Assembly (NCBI GenBank): GCA_002359495.1
Contig: DENB01000097.1
Span: 1-11,391, forward strand
Length of the DNA: 11,391 nt
Reading direction: 5' to 3'
DNA from: Enterobacteriaceae bacterium UBA2655
Lineage (GTDB): Bacteria; Pseudomonadota; Gammaproteobacteria; Enterobacterales; Enterobacteriaceae
Shown here piece after piece: positions 1 through 7,392 of the stretch. The notes under the pieces are model-generated. The model was not told the origin of the DNA. It worked only from the letters and a program-made list of their open reading frames with translations, and ran no database searches. Each line of letters begins with the position of its first letter. Position 1 is the stretch's first letter. The position numbers were made by a program, and so were the translations under genes.

Positions 1-523
1 TTGCCCTGACGGTCTGTTTGATAACCTGCTCTGCCGCGTTTTCCCCCGCCTGCTTCAGGATGTTTTTCCCAACGCTCTTAACGGCGCTTTTCGCCAAGCC
101 AGAACCGGCTTTATATGCAAATTTTGCGCCTTTAGCCGCTGTCCCGGCGCCCGGCACCAAATCGAGAGCGACGGAAGCGAAAGATACCGAGGCATTAACC
201 GCATCACCTTCAGCGGCATAAATAGCGCCGTTCAGGCCATCGAATGCCGTGCCCACAACCGGAATGGCACCGCCAGCGTCCAGCCCCGTATGTACCCATT
301 CTGAAGACTCCTTCCAAAGATTTTCAAAAATCCAGCTAAGCCCATCCTGCCAGGTATATACAACCGGCGGATTGCTATTGCCCCCTGCACCAGCCGGTTT
401 CGGTTCATTAATGAGGATCCCTTCGGTATTGCCCTTCGCTGTTTTTGCCGGTGCGGAATGACGGCGGGGCGGATGTTTTGGCGGGATCCGCATAATATGA
501 GAGGCATTGTCTGGCTGCGTCAT
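1..523 (-). CDS. Putative T6SS cargo effector (polymorphic-toxin N-terminal part), 5' portion only; runs off the left edge
   Basis: An open frame of 174 codons starts at an ATG one base after the stop of the PAAR-like gene (TAAGATG), with GGTGA five bases upstream, and continues without a stop to the window edge. Visible layout: residues 1-55 are polar, proline-rich and basic (IPPKHPPRRHSAP near residue 13), probably disordered. Around 57-80 there is an aromatic/amphipathic stretch (WQDGLSWIFENLW). Residues 80-130 form a hydrophobic Gly/Ala-rich segment (GLDAGGAIPVVGTAFDGLNG, then a second one ending LVPGAGTAAKGAK), followed by a Lys/Ala-rich helix. Segments of this kind commonly precede the C-terminal toxin in Rhs-like and T6SS cargo effectors. 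Position directly behind vgrG, DUF2169 and DUF4150 genes is the usual place for such a cargo. The catalytic domain is outside the window, so its activity (nuclease, lipase, pore former or other) cannot be named. That it is an effector is inferred from context and layout, not from a seen toxin motif. Confidence 0.72.
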   Translation of the reverse strand, partial: MTQPDNASHIMRIPPKHPPRRHSAPAKTAKGNTEGILINEPKPAGAGGNSNPPVVYTWQDGLSWIFENLWKESSEWVHTGLDAGGAIPVVGTAFDGLNGAIYAAEGDAVNASVSFASVALDLVPGAGTAAKGAKFAYKAGSGLAKSAVKSVGKNILKQAGENAAEQVIKQTVRA

Positions 524-524
524 C

Positions 525-887
525 TTATTCACCGTTAAATTTTCCGTTCATATGGAATCTGTCTCCCTCCCGCACCACATATTTTTGCCCAATGCGTACC
601 GTATTACTGTGTTCTTTGGGCCAGCACTCCGCGCCGACGGTTCCACTGTCAATACCGCCCTGCGAGCCAGCTTCATCACCTGTGGCCTTAGGCGCTTTGC
701 TTTTATCGAAAACGAAAGCGGGATTACTGTTCATTCTGACATTGTCAATGATGCCTTGCGCTTCACCCAAATTGGATATCACCAAATAAGGCACCGGGAT
801 ATTAAGGGGGGGAGTAATACAGACATCTGGCAACATTCCTACGACAAGCCATTTTGCGTCTTTTCTCGCGCCATATTTTTTAGCCAT
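525..887 (-). CDS. DUF4150 family PAAR-like protein (T6SS spike tip)
   Basis: A 120-residue protein of the DUF4150 family, PAAR-like proteins that cap the VgrG trimer and carry effectors. Family signs: GMLPDVCITPPLNIPVPY (about 17-34), DNVRMNSNPAFV (48-59), the turn KATGDEAGSQGG (67-78), then TVRIGQKYVVREGDRFHMNG near the end. It is stand-alone with no fused toxin, which fits a separate cargo gene immediately downstream. Cys23, Cys88, His93 and His112 are candidate metal ligands, but assigning them is a guess. Start choice: ATG at 887 has AGGTGA five bases upstream; that Shine-Dalgarno sequence overlaps the TGA of the DUF2169 gene, so translation is probably coupled. A GTG at 896 is in frame but would overlap the upstream stop and has no comparable ribosome site. 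Confidence 0.88.
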   Translation of the reverse strand: MAKKYGARKDAKWLVVGMLPDVCITPPLNIPVPYLVISNLGEAQGIIDNVRMNSNPAFVFDKSKAPKATGDEAGSQGGIDSGTVGAECWPKEHSNTVRIGQKYVVREGDRFHMNGKFNGE

Positions 888-892
888 TGTAA

Positions 893-2035
893 TCACCTCT
901 TAATAAGCAAGCTCGACGGCAAAGGTATAAAAGTTGAAGCCGAATGGTTGTTAAGCATGACTTCAGCCAATCTCTTTTGGGTTTCCCGTTCTGCCGTTGC
1001 GATATAACGCAACTCTGTCTCAATGGCTTCAAGCTCTTCCGCTAAAGTAACGCGATAGGTACAAAATACTTTACGATTCCGCATATCAATCACCAAAGTA
1101 TCAAGCAACATATCTTTCGCTACGCCCACGCCAAGCGCTGTTTTGACAAAAACAAACAGCGTTTCTACAGGGATATGAAAATAAACGCGCTGATCAGGAA
1201 TTTCATACGCAGAAATTAAACCCTGAAGCTCAACAGGAAGGGTATCGCAGGGTTGCGGATGAGCGATTTGCAGGTCGGGATGAGCGCCGCACCAGTAATG
1301 GAAATCGAAATCCTCAGGTAAGTAGGGATGTCTTTTTTCTAACCATACGCGGTCATAGGTTCCCGCGAACTCTATTCGTCCACGCCAGCTTTTTCCAAAA
1401 TAGCCGAAACCGGCTGGCGTGATAATTTCACTAATATATTTTACGGGTGCATGTGCGGACTCAACTTGAGGCGCGGGCAACCGATTTATCTGGCACTTTT
1501 TTAAATATTCTTCAGGGTACCAACCCATTCCTGATGGGTTGGCAGGAGAGGCGAAAATCTGATTATTCATTTCATAACATCCCCCTGACGCATATTCGTA
1601 ACTTATATCAAGCTTATCGATAGGCTTCGCCGGACTGAGTCCCCATCCGACGGGCGTTGCCCTCCAGTAGCGCGGACCATGAATTCTCAGTTTCTTGATA
1701 CTCTCTCCTACCTTTGCCGCTACTTCAAATTCGGACGCCGCTTTGCCATTGGGAGCATAGGCGGCAGCATGAATAACAACATCGGTCTTTGGTTTATAAG
1801 GGGCCAAATCGCTTTCAAACTCGATGCAACTGTGCGGCGAAGCTTTACAGGGGACATCGCTATATATCAATGAGGATTGCTCCGCCAGCGGAGCTAGTTT
1901 AAGTGCGGCCTTTGATTCCTTTATTTCTATATCATAAGTTACCCGAGCGACAACAATAGTAAACTGGCGATCCTTTTGGTCGATCCCTTGATACTGTAAA
2001 GCAGGGAACGCGGTATAATTTATAAAACCATTCAT
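893..2035 (-). CDS. DUF2169 domain-containing T6SS accessory (effector adaptor) protein
   Basis: A 380-residue protein with the hallmarks of the DUF2169 family: an N-terminal strand-rich start (TAFPALQYQGIDQKDRQFTI, residues 8-27), HGPRYWRA at 119-126, NPSGMGWY at 166-173, and the central signature GTYDRVWLEKRHPYLPEDFD (225-244) followed by a WCGAHPDLQ segment. The family is found almost only next to vgrG and PAAR/DUF4150 genes. Members are thought to help to load cargo effectors onto the spike and are not normally secreted enzymes; no signal peptide or membrane segment is visible here. The last 50 residues look helical and charged (about 331-360). The gene lies 73 bases after vgrG on the same strand, with nothing recognisable in the gap and only a weak ribosome site before its ATG. 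Its stop overlaps the ribosome site of the PAAR-like gene. Family assignment is firm; the adaptor role here is inferred. Confidence 0.88.
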   Translation of the reverse strand: MNGFINYTAFPALQYQGIDQKDRQFTIVVARVTYDIEIKESKAALKLAPLAEQSSLIYSDVPCKASPHSCIEFESDLAPYKPKTDVVIHAAAYAPNGKAASEFEVAAKVGESIKKLRIHGPRYWRATPVGWGLSPAKPIDKLDISYEYASGGCYEMNNQIFASPANPSGMGWYPEEYLKKCQINRLPAPQVESAHAPVKYISEIITPAGFGYFGKSWRGRIEFAGTYDRVWLEKRHPYLPEDFDFHYWCGAHPDLQIAHPQPCDTLPVELQGLISAYEIPDQRVYFHIPVETLFVFVKTALGVGVAKDMLLDTLVIDMRNRKVFCTYRVTLAEELEAIETELRYIATAERETQKRLAEVMLNNHSASTFIPLPSSLLIKR

Positions 2036-2108
2036 TTTAGAAATATCAGCGAGTCGGTAGCGTTAATTATTTATGTTAATAAGCCTAAAATCTGGATTGT
2101 CATTAACT

Positions 2109-4250
2109 TTAATTTAAATCGATCATGTTAGCGTTGATTGCTACAGCGTCAGAGCCATTGACAGAGATCTCTTTACCATTAAGATAAATATTGCCGTTGC
2201 TTTCTAAAACCAGTGATGCCGATCCCACGATCAGCTCAAACTTATCGCCAACGTCTACGCTATAGGTTTTGCCCACTTGTGTGCTGCGGTTTCCATTCGC
2301 TTGTTCAGAGAGGTCTTGCTGTACCGCCGTCTCCTGTCCCTGATTAACAGTGATACGCCGATTGCCAGAGACGCTAAGGCTTGCGTTTCCACCGACGCTG
2401 CTGTCTGAATCGCCCCGGACGCTGTGCTGCCGATTGCCCTGGATCGATGTCTGCTGGTTCCCGCCGATATCCAGCCGATCATTCTGCGCGACCGATCGGC
2501 TGCGATTCGCCTGCAGTTCAATCGACTCATCGCCTGCTACCGATTCTGTTCGGGTTCCCTTAATATCGCTTGTTTCATCACCGCCAATCGACTTATTGCG
2601 ATTTGCCCCGACGTTATGGTTTTCATTGTTTTTTATCTCGGTCAGCATATCGCGCTCAGCCTGCATCCAGAGCTGTTCCAACCCTGGCGCATCCTCAAAG
2701 CGAAGAGCATTCGCGTTCTGTACTGCTCCTCCTATCGTTCTGGAGATAAGCCCGCTTTGCGTCGCATTTCCCGGCAATGCCCAGGGCGGCATGGTGGCCG
2801 CATTGTAGACCCTTCCGGTCACAATTGGGCGGTTCGGATCGCCGTTTTCAAAATCGACAATAACTTCTGTACCGATCCTGGGAATATTGATGCCGCCGAA
2901 GTTACTGCCCGCCCAAGGATAGGAAACCCTTATCCAGCATGAAGAGTTATGATCGCGTACAGGAGAACGATCCCAGTGAAACTTTAATTTTACCCGTCCA
3001 TATTGATCGGTCCAGATTTCAAGGCCGGGCGGGCCTGTTACAATCGCGGTCTGCGGTCCGGTAGTACGTGGTTCCGGCGTTTTTCGCTCCGGCCTATACG
3101 GCATGGTGGTCGGCTGCACTTCAAACACGGTTTCGAATTGGTAATCGGCAGAGTTAAGTGACCCGGGAGATTCGCTGCTTTCCGCTCTCTCTTCAGCGTC
3201 TAATTTCGCACTTATCACCAGGTACTCCTGATTTGCCGCTCTCTGAGGATAGCCTTCGAGATTAAACGTCGTGCCGCATACAATATTACGCAAGTTGCTA
3301 TTTCCCGAAGCGTACCAGCTTCGCGCCTGGATATCTTCCATACGCACGCATGCATATTTATCGCCCTGAAGCGAATCTGCATAGTTCCCCGGCCATTCAT
3401 AAATGGCCAGGTAGTTATAAGGCGTATTTTTGGGTTGGGCATTGTGTACGCGAAGATCATTTCCGGGCTGCGTAAAGTTATAATCGCCTGAGGTCCAGCA
3501 GCCTGAATGAATTCGTTCGGAAATACCAAAATGGTAAATAACCTCCTGGTCGGGCCGATGTCTGGAGGAGTGATAGGATAAGGTATGGTAAGCCGGGCAA
3601 CTTACAGGCGTATGTCCGCCCATATTATCAATCAGCACCATGCGATGAAAACTGCGGGAGTGATCAAAAAACCAGTAAATACCATGACGCTCCATTAAGC
3701 GTTGAATAAAATCGTAATCCGATTCGCCATATTGCACTTCATACTCTAATAGCACATAGTTCTGATTTAAACGTTTAATATAGGGATAGGTATATTGACT
3801 GCTGAGCACCTCATCGATAATTTCAACAACCGTTTTTTTCTGAAATATACGATAATCAGACCGCTTTTTTGCCAGGACAATCCAGGGCTCAATCACTAAC
3901 CTGTAGAGGTAAACGCGCTCCATTTTTTCTACAAGCGTCGCTTCCGTGACAATGCCGCTTATTTCCCGTTTGCCATCACTTGTCGCTTCACTGAGTTTAT
4001 TTTTATTGATAACAAGGTTTTCACTGGCGGGCTGAATAGTTACTGTAACTTCGCGTCCCGTCATCTTCTCCAGATTCAGGTTCGCGGCTTCATCTGCTGG
4101 CATATCAAGTGAGGTGGTGAGATCTAACTGGTATTTAAAAGGTTCAGACAACGTTTCTTTACCGACAATACGCCTTAGCGTCAAAGCTTCGCTTCCGTCA
4201 GCCAATAACGGGATGGCATCGCCGGTTACAGCAATGATGCGGTTAATCAT
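2109..4250 (-). CDS. vgrG: Type VI secretion system spike protein VgrG (TssI family)
   Basis: A 713-residue VgrG, the trimeric needle ejected by the T6SS. Domains: a gp27-like base from the start to about 380, including SEPFKYQLDL (35-44) and the diagnostic DYDFIQRLMERHGIYWFF (178-195). A gp5-like OB fold follows at about 403-483 (GPPGLEIWTDQYGRVKLKFH; then CWIRVSYPWAGSNFGGINIP and the ENGDPNRPIVTGRVYN end). A gp5-type beta-helix needle spans about 540-670, made of short repeats rich in VG/VAG/IGGN. A 43-residue tail from 671 (GDKFELIVGSASLVLE) ends in AINANMIDLN. No extra enzymatic domain follows, so this is a structural rather than 'evolved' VgrG. Start choice: ATG at 4250 has GGAGG nine bases upstream. 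Longer in-frame starts (ATG 4271, ATG 4316, TTG 4319) would add up to 23 residues with no family likeness and lack a good ribosome site. It is the first gene of the spike module. Confidence 0.95.
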   Translation of the reverse strand: MINRIIAVTGDAIPLLADGSEALTLRRIVGKETLSEPFKYQLDLTTSLDMPADEAANLNLEKMTGREVTVTIQPASENLVINKNKLSEATSDGKREISGIVTEATLVEKMERVYLYRLVIEPWIVLAKKRSDYRIFQKKTVVEIIDEVLSSQYTYPYIKRLNQNYVLLEYEVQYGESDYDFIQRLMERHGIYWFFDHSRSFHRMVLIDNMGGHTPVSCPAYHTLSYHSSRHRPDQEVIYHFGISERIHSGCWTSGDYNFTQPGNDLRVHNAQPKNTPYNYLAIYEWPGNYADSLQGDKYACVRMEDIQARSWYASGNSNLRNIVCGTTFNLEGYPQRAANQEYLVISAKLDAEERAESSESPGSLNSADYQFETVFEVQPTTMPYRPERKTPEPRTTGPQTAIVTGPPGLEIWTDQYGRVKLKFHWDRSPVRDHNSSCWIRVSYPWAGSNFGGINIPRIGTEVIVDFENGDPNRPIVTGRVYNAATMPPWALPGNATQSGLISRTIGGAVQNANALRFEDAPGLEQLWMQAERDMLTEIKNNENHNVGANRNKSIGGDETSDIKGTRTESVAGDESIELQANRSRSVAQNDRLDIGGNQQTSIQGNRQHSVRGDSDSSVGGNASLSVSGNRRITVNQGQETAVQQDLSEQANGNRSTQVGKTYSVDVGDKFELIVGSASLVLESNGNIYLNGKEISVNGSDAVAINANMIDLN

Positions 4251-4586
4251 TAAGCCGGGCCTCCATGCTTGCATGTCACTAAATAATGAAAAACAGGGTT
4301 GATTAAAAAATATCATCAATTAATTTAAATTATTTTTTACAAAGTCACCTATTTTCTCTTCCAAAAGAAACAATAAAGTACTTTCCTTAGTAGGAGTTTA
4401 AATATTTTAAATAGCTTGAAAATTATATCTTCCTTCCTATTTAAAAAACGCACTAAATAAATTTTATCAGATTCTCTTTAAATAAGTAAATATTAATTAG
4501 AACTCCATCATGTAGCGCTAGATAGTTTGATCTTGAATAAGAAATCCGAACGCAACGTATTGTTGACATTTTATACACTGCAGACA
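4251..4586 (-). promoter_or_regulatory. AT-rich intergenic region with the probable vgrG promoter
   Basis: About 340 bases between the lysS terminator and vgrG hold no gene on either strand. The DNA is strikingly AT-rich: positions 4441-4500 are roughly 17% GC, against about 48% sampled in the spike module and about 63% sampled in the core genes. A perfect -10 hexamer TATAAT is present on the minus strand at 4422-4427, but the T-rich hexamers 16-18 bases upstream are poor -35 matches. A second candidate pair on the same strand is TTTACT followed 16 bases later by GATAAA, within about 4460-4490. Such AT-rich leaders are typical targets of H-NS-like silencers in acquired enterobacterial DNA; that link is inference. 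No operator palindrome stands out. Confidence 0.4.
4260..4264 (-). promoter_or_regulatory. Ribosome binding site that sets the vgrG start
   Basis: On the minus strand GGAGG lies nine bases before the ATG at 4250. None of the three in-frame start codons further upstream has a comparable purine run at the right distance. This decides for the 713-residue form of VgrG beginning MINRII. Confidence 0.65.
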
Positions 4587-4612
4587 TAAAAAAGGCCGAC
4601 AGAGGCGGCCTT
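4587..4612 (-). terminator. Rho-independent terminator of the prfB-lysS operon
   Basis: Read on the minus strand, a seven-base perfect stem AAGGCCG/CGGCCTT encloses a seven-base loop and runs directly into a T tract (six T in a row counting the stem end). It begins 24 bases after the lysS stop codon. It separates the core operon from the T6SS module on the same strand, so vgrG needs its own promoter. Confidence 0.9.
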
Positions 4613-4636
4613 CCGGTTGTGCTTTGGCGCAGAGGC

Positions 4637-6157
4637 TTACTTGCCGCCCGGACGTAGCGCCGGGAACAAAATAACGTCGCGAATAGTGTGGCTGTTGGTG
4701 AACAGCATCACCAGACGGTCGATGCCGATGCCGAGGCCGGCGGTCGGCGGCAGGCCGTGCTCCAGCGCGGTAACGTAATCTTCGTCGTAGAACATCGCTT
4801 CGTCGTCACCGGCGTCTTTGGCATTCACCTGCTGCTGGAAACGATCCGCCTGATCTTCCGCATCGTTCAGCTCCGAGAAGCCGTTGCCGATTTCGCGGCC
4901 GCCGATGAAGAACTCAAAGCGGTCGGTGATCTCCGGGTTTTCGTCGTTGCGACGCGCCAGCGGCGACACTTCCGCCGGGTACTCGGTGATAAAGGTCGGC
5001 TGAATCAGGTGCGCTTCAGCGGTCTCTTCGAAGATCTCCGTGACGACGCGGCCCAAGCCCCAGCTTTTCTCGACTTTGATGCCGAGGCTGCGGGCGATCG
5101 CTACCGCCTTGTCGAAATCGTCGAGATCGGCGAGATCGGTTTCCGGACGGTATTTCTTGATCGCTTCGCGCATGGTGAGCTTCTCGAACGGCTTGCCGAA
5201 GTCGAAGGTCTGCTCGCCATAAGGAACCTGGGTGTTGCCCAGCACATCCTGCGCCAGGGTGCGGAACAGGCTTTCAGTCAGTTCGATCAGATCTTTATAA
5301 TCCGCATAGGCCATATAGAGTTCCATCATGGTGAACTCCGGGTTATGGCGCGGGGAGATGCCTTCGTTGCGGAAGTTGCGGTTGATTTCGAACACGCGAT
5401 CGAAACCGCCCACCACTAAACGCTTCAGGTACAGCTCCGGCGCGATACGCAGGTACATATCGATATCGAGCGCGTTGTGATGAGTGATGAAAGGACGCGC
5501 GGAAGCGCCGCCCGGGATCACCTGCATCATCGGGGTTTCCACTTCCATAAAGTCGCGTCCGACCATGAACTGGCGAATCGCCGCCATGATCTTAGAACGC
5601 ACCAGGAAAGTATTGCGCGACTCATCGTTGGCGATCAGATCCAGGTAGCGCTGACGGTAGCGGGTTTCCTGATCCGCCAGGCCGTGGAACTTGTCCGGCA
5701 GCGGACGCAGCGCTTTGGTCAGCAGACGCAGCCCGCTGCAGTGGATCGACAGCTCGCCGGTTTTGGTTTTGAACAATTTGCCGCGCGCGCCGAGGATGTC
5801 GCCCAGGTCCCACTTTTTGAACTGCTCGTTGTAAACCCCTTCCGCCAGATCGTCGCGCGCCACGTAAAGCTGAATGCGGCCGCCGACATCCTGCAGCGTC
5901 ACGAACGAGGCTTTGCCCATGATGCGGCGCGTCATCATACGCCCCGCGACGCTGACCTCGACGCCCAGATCTTCCAGCTCTTCATTGCTCTTTTCGTCAT
6001 AGCCGGCGTGCAGCTTGTCGGAAGTGGCGTCGCGGCGGAAATCGTTAGGAAACGCCACACCGTTAGCACGCAGCGCGCTGAGTTTTTCGCGACGCGCTTT
6101 TAGCTCATTGTTTAATTCAAGTGCCGCGTCAGCGCTCTGCGGTTGTTGTTCAGACAT
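4637..6157 (-). CDS. lysS: Lysine--tRNA ligase (lysyl-tRNA synthetase, class II)
   Basis: LysS charges tRNA-Lys with lysine using ATP, in the cytoplasm as a homodimer. The 506 residues match the usual enteric length (E. coli LysS has 505). Seen: a charged N-terminal helix (about 10-35), an OB-fold anticodon-binding domain (about 65-150, with [18 protein letters not shown]), then the class II core with motif 1 around 195-222 ([20 protein letters not shown]), motif 2 at about 255-278 ([18 protein letters not shown]) and motif 3 at 473-486 ([14 protein letters not shown]). The start at ATG 6157 has AAGGAA upstream and lies nine bases after the prfB stop, as in other enterics where prfB and lysS are co-transcribed. 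The intrinsic terminator follows the stop. Nothing is missing or unusual. Confidence 0.98.
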   Translation of the reverse strand: MSEQQPQSADAALELNNELKARREKLSALRANGVAFPNDFRRDATSDKLHAGYDEKSNEELEDLGVEVSVAGRMMTRRIMGKASFVTLQDVGGRIQLYVARDDLAEGVYNEQFKKWDLGDILGARGKLFKTKTGELSIHCSGLRLLTKALRPLPDKFHGLADQETRYRQRYLDLIANDESRNTFLVRSKIMAAIRQFMVGRDFMEVETPMMQVIPGGASARPFITHHNALDIDMYLRIAPELYLKRLVVGGFDRVFEINRNFRNEGISPRHNPEFTMMELYMAYADYKDLIELTESLFRTLAQDVLGNTQVPYGEQTFDFGKPFEKLTMREAIKKYRPETDLADLDDFDKAVAIARSLGIKVEKSWGLGRVVTEIFEETAEAHLIQPTFITEYPAEVSPLARRNDENPEITDRFEFFIGGREIGNGFSELNDAEDQADRFQQQVNAKDAGDDEAMFYDEDYVTALEHGLPPTAGLGIGIDRLVMLFTNSHTIRDVILFPALRPGGK

Positions 6158-6166
6158 GTCGGTTCC

Positions 6167-7265
6167 TTATAACCCTGCTTTTAAGCTTGCTTCAATAAAT
6201 CGGTCGAGATCGCCGTCCAACACCGCCTGGGTGTTGCGGGTTTCAACGCCGGTGCGCAGATCTTTGATGCGCGAGTCATCCAGTACGTAAGAACGGATCT
6301 GGCTGCCCCAGCCGATGTCGGATTTGTTATCTTCCAGCGCCTGTTTCTCAGCGTTTTTCTTCTGCATTTCCAGCTCGTACAGCTTCGCCTTCATCTGCTT
6401 CATCGCCTGATCTTTGTTCTTATGCTGAGAACGATCGTTCTGGCACTGGGTGACCGTACCGGTAGGAATGTGGGTAATACGCACCGCCGATTCCGTACGG
6501 TTAACGTGCTGACCGCCAGCGCCGGAGGCGCGGTAAACGTCGATGCGCAGATCGGCCGGGTTGATTTCGATATCGATATCGTCTTCGACTTCCGGGTAAA
6601 CGAACGCGGAGCTGAACGAGGTGTGACGACGGCCGCCGGAATCGAACGGGCTTTTACGCACCAGGCGATGCACGCCGGTTTCAGTACGCAACCAGCCGAA
6701 GGCGTAGTCGCCCGAAATGCGGATGGTGGCGGATTTGGTGCCGGCCACTTCGCCTTCAGACTCTTCGATGATGTCGGTTTTGAAGCCGCGCGCTTCGGCC
6801 CAGCGCAGGTACATACGCACCAGCATGCTCGCCCAGTCCTGCGCTTCGGTGCCACCGGAGCCGGCCTGAATGTCGATATAGCAGTCGGCGCTGTCGTAAG
6901 GACCGGAAAACATGCGGCGGAATTCCAGCTCGCCCAGCTTGCTTTCCAAACCGTCCAGCTCGGCCACGGCTTCGTTGAAGGTCTCTTCGTCGTCCGCTTC
7001 CACCGCCAGATCGAGCAGGCCCTGCACATCTTCCAGGCCCTGCGCCATCTGATCGAGCGTCGCGACGATCGCTTCCAGCGAGGAGCGCTCTTTACCCAGC
7101 GCCTGCGCGCGTTCAGGTTCGTTCCAGACGTCTGGCTGTTCCAGTTCGGCGTTTACTTCTTCGAGGCGTTCTTTCTTGGCATCGTAGTCAAAGATACCCC
7201 CTAAGAACGTCGCTGCGCTCTGTGAGGTCTTGAATGCGATTTTTGACCGGATTAATTTCAAACAT
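6167..7265 (-). CDS. prfB: Peptide chain release factor 2 (RF2), made by programmed +1 frameshifting
   Basis: RF2 recognises UGA and UAA stop codons in the ribosomal A site and triggers peptide release. The gene is in two frames: 25 codons from ATG 7265 ([10 protein letters not shown]...RGYL) end at an in-frame TGA at 7188-7190, and the rest ([15 protein letters not shown]...) is in the +1 frame from GAC at 7187-7189. Joined, the product is 365 residues, the same as E. coli RF2. Seen: the SPF stop-codon recognition tripeptide at 205-207 and the catalytic GGQ at 250-252 within [11 protein letters not shown]. Residue 246 is alanine, the common form in bacteria; E. coli K-12 is known for a less active threonine there. 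The start is shown by homology; the Shine-Dalgarno match is weak. A protein called only from the second frame (up to 7261) would have a wrong N-terminus. It is the first gene before lysS. Confidence 0.97.
7187..7202 (-). promoter_or_regulatory. prfB programmed +1 frameshift site
   Basis: Read on the minus strand the site is AGGGGG TAT CTT TGA C. The AGGGGG (7197-7202) acts as an internal Shine-Dalgarno three bases before the slippery CTT codon, followed by TGA and a C, the weak termination context. When RF2 is scarce the ribosome slips +1 from CUU and reads GAC; when RF2 is plentiful it stops at UGA after 25 residues. This gives negative autoregulation. Every element of the classical site is present. 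Confidence 0.96.
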
Positions 7266-7357
7266 GGTTTCGGATTCTTTTGGCGAAATGTCGATAGTGT
7301 AACGCGGCAGTTTAACCGAACTGGCGGTAAGTTTGTAGAAGAACGCGCATTTCTCCC

Positions 7358-7392
7358 CCTTTCCGGCCGCGGAAAGGGAGAGGCCGGAAAGG
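7358..7392 (-). other. Strong hairpin directly after the recJ stop codon (possible 3' end structure)
   Basis: An 11-base perfect inverted repeat (7358-7368 with 7382-7392, core CTTTCCGGCC/GGCCGGAAAG) with a 13-base loop abuts the recJ TGA at 7393-7395. The same left arm can instead pair with the loop: 7357-7364 with 7371-7378 (CCCTTTCC/GGAAAGGG), so two mutually exclusive stems are possible. No T tract follows on the minus strand, so it is not a standard intrinsic terminator. It may protect the recJ transcript 3' end or tune read-through into prfB. The rest of the 127-base recJ-prfB gap has a small CAGTT/AACTG inverted repeat at 7308-7323 and no clear promoter. Confidence 0.5.

Noticed and set aside
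232..507. 91-codon minus-strand frame near the left end
   Set aside because: It overlaps the cargo effector frame, which has the better ribosome site, the coupled start after DUF4150 and typical effector composition. The 91-codon frame is rich in Arg/Ile and unlike any family.
4513..4520. Palindrome TAGCGCTA in the AT-rich gap
   Set aside because: Only eight bases and single copy; not enough to call an operator or attachment site.
4563..4591. TTGACA at 4563-4568 as a plus-strand promoter
   Set aside because: The -35 match is perfect, but the only hexamer at 17-base spacing (around 4586-4591, AT-rich) is poor, and the transcript would run antisense into the lysS terminator with no gene to serve.
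4688..5419. 243-codon open frame on the plus strand, opposite lysS
   Set aside because: It is fully antisense to the well-conserved lysS coding sequence. Its composition (rich in Arg, Ala, Val, Phe) is that of a complementary-strand reading of a GC-rich gene, with no recognisable domain.
6422..7204. 260-codon plus-strand frame opposite prfB, and a 209-codon minus-strand frame at 6400-7029
   Set aside because: Both overlap the firmly identified prfB in other frames and show low-complexity Arg/Ala/Phe or Pro/Ser-rich translations without family likeness.
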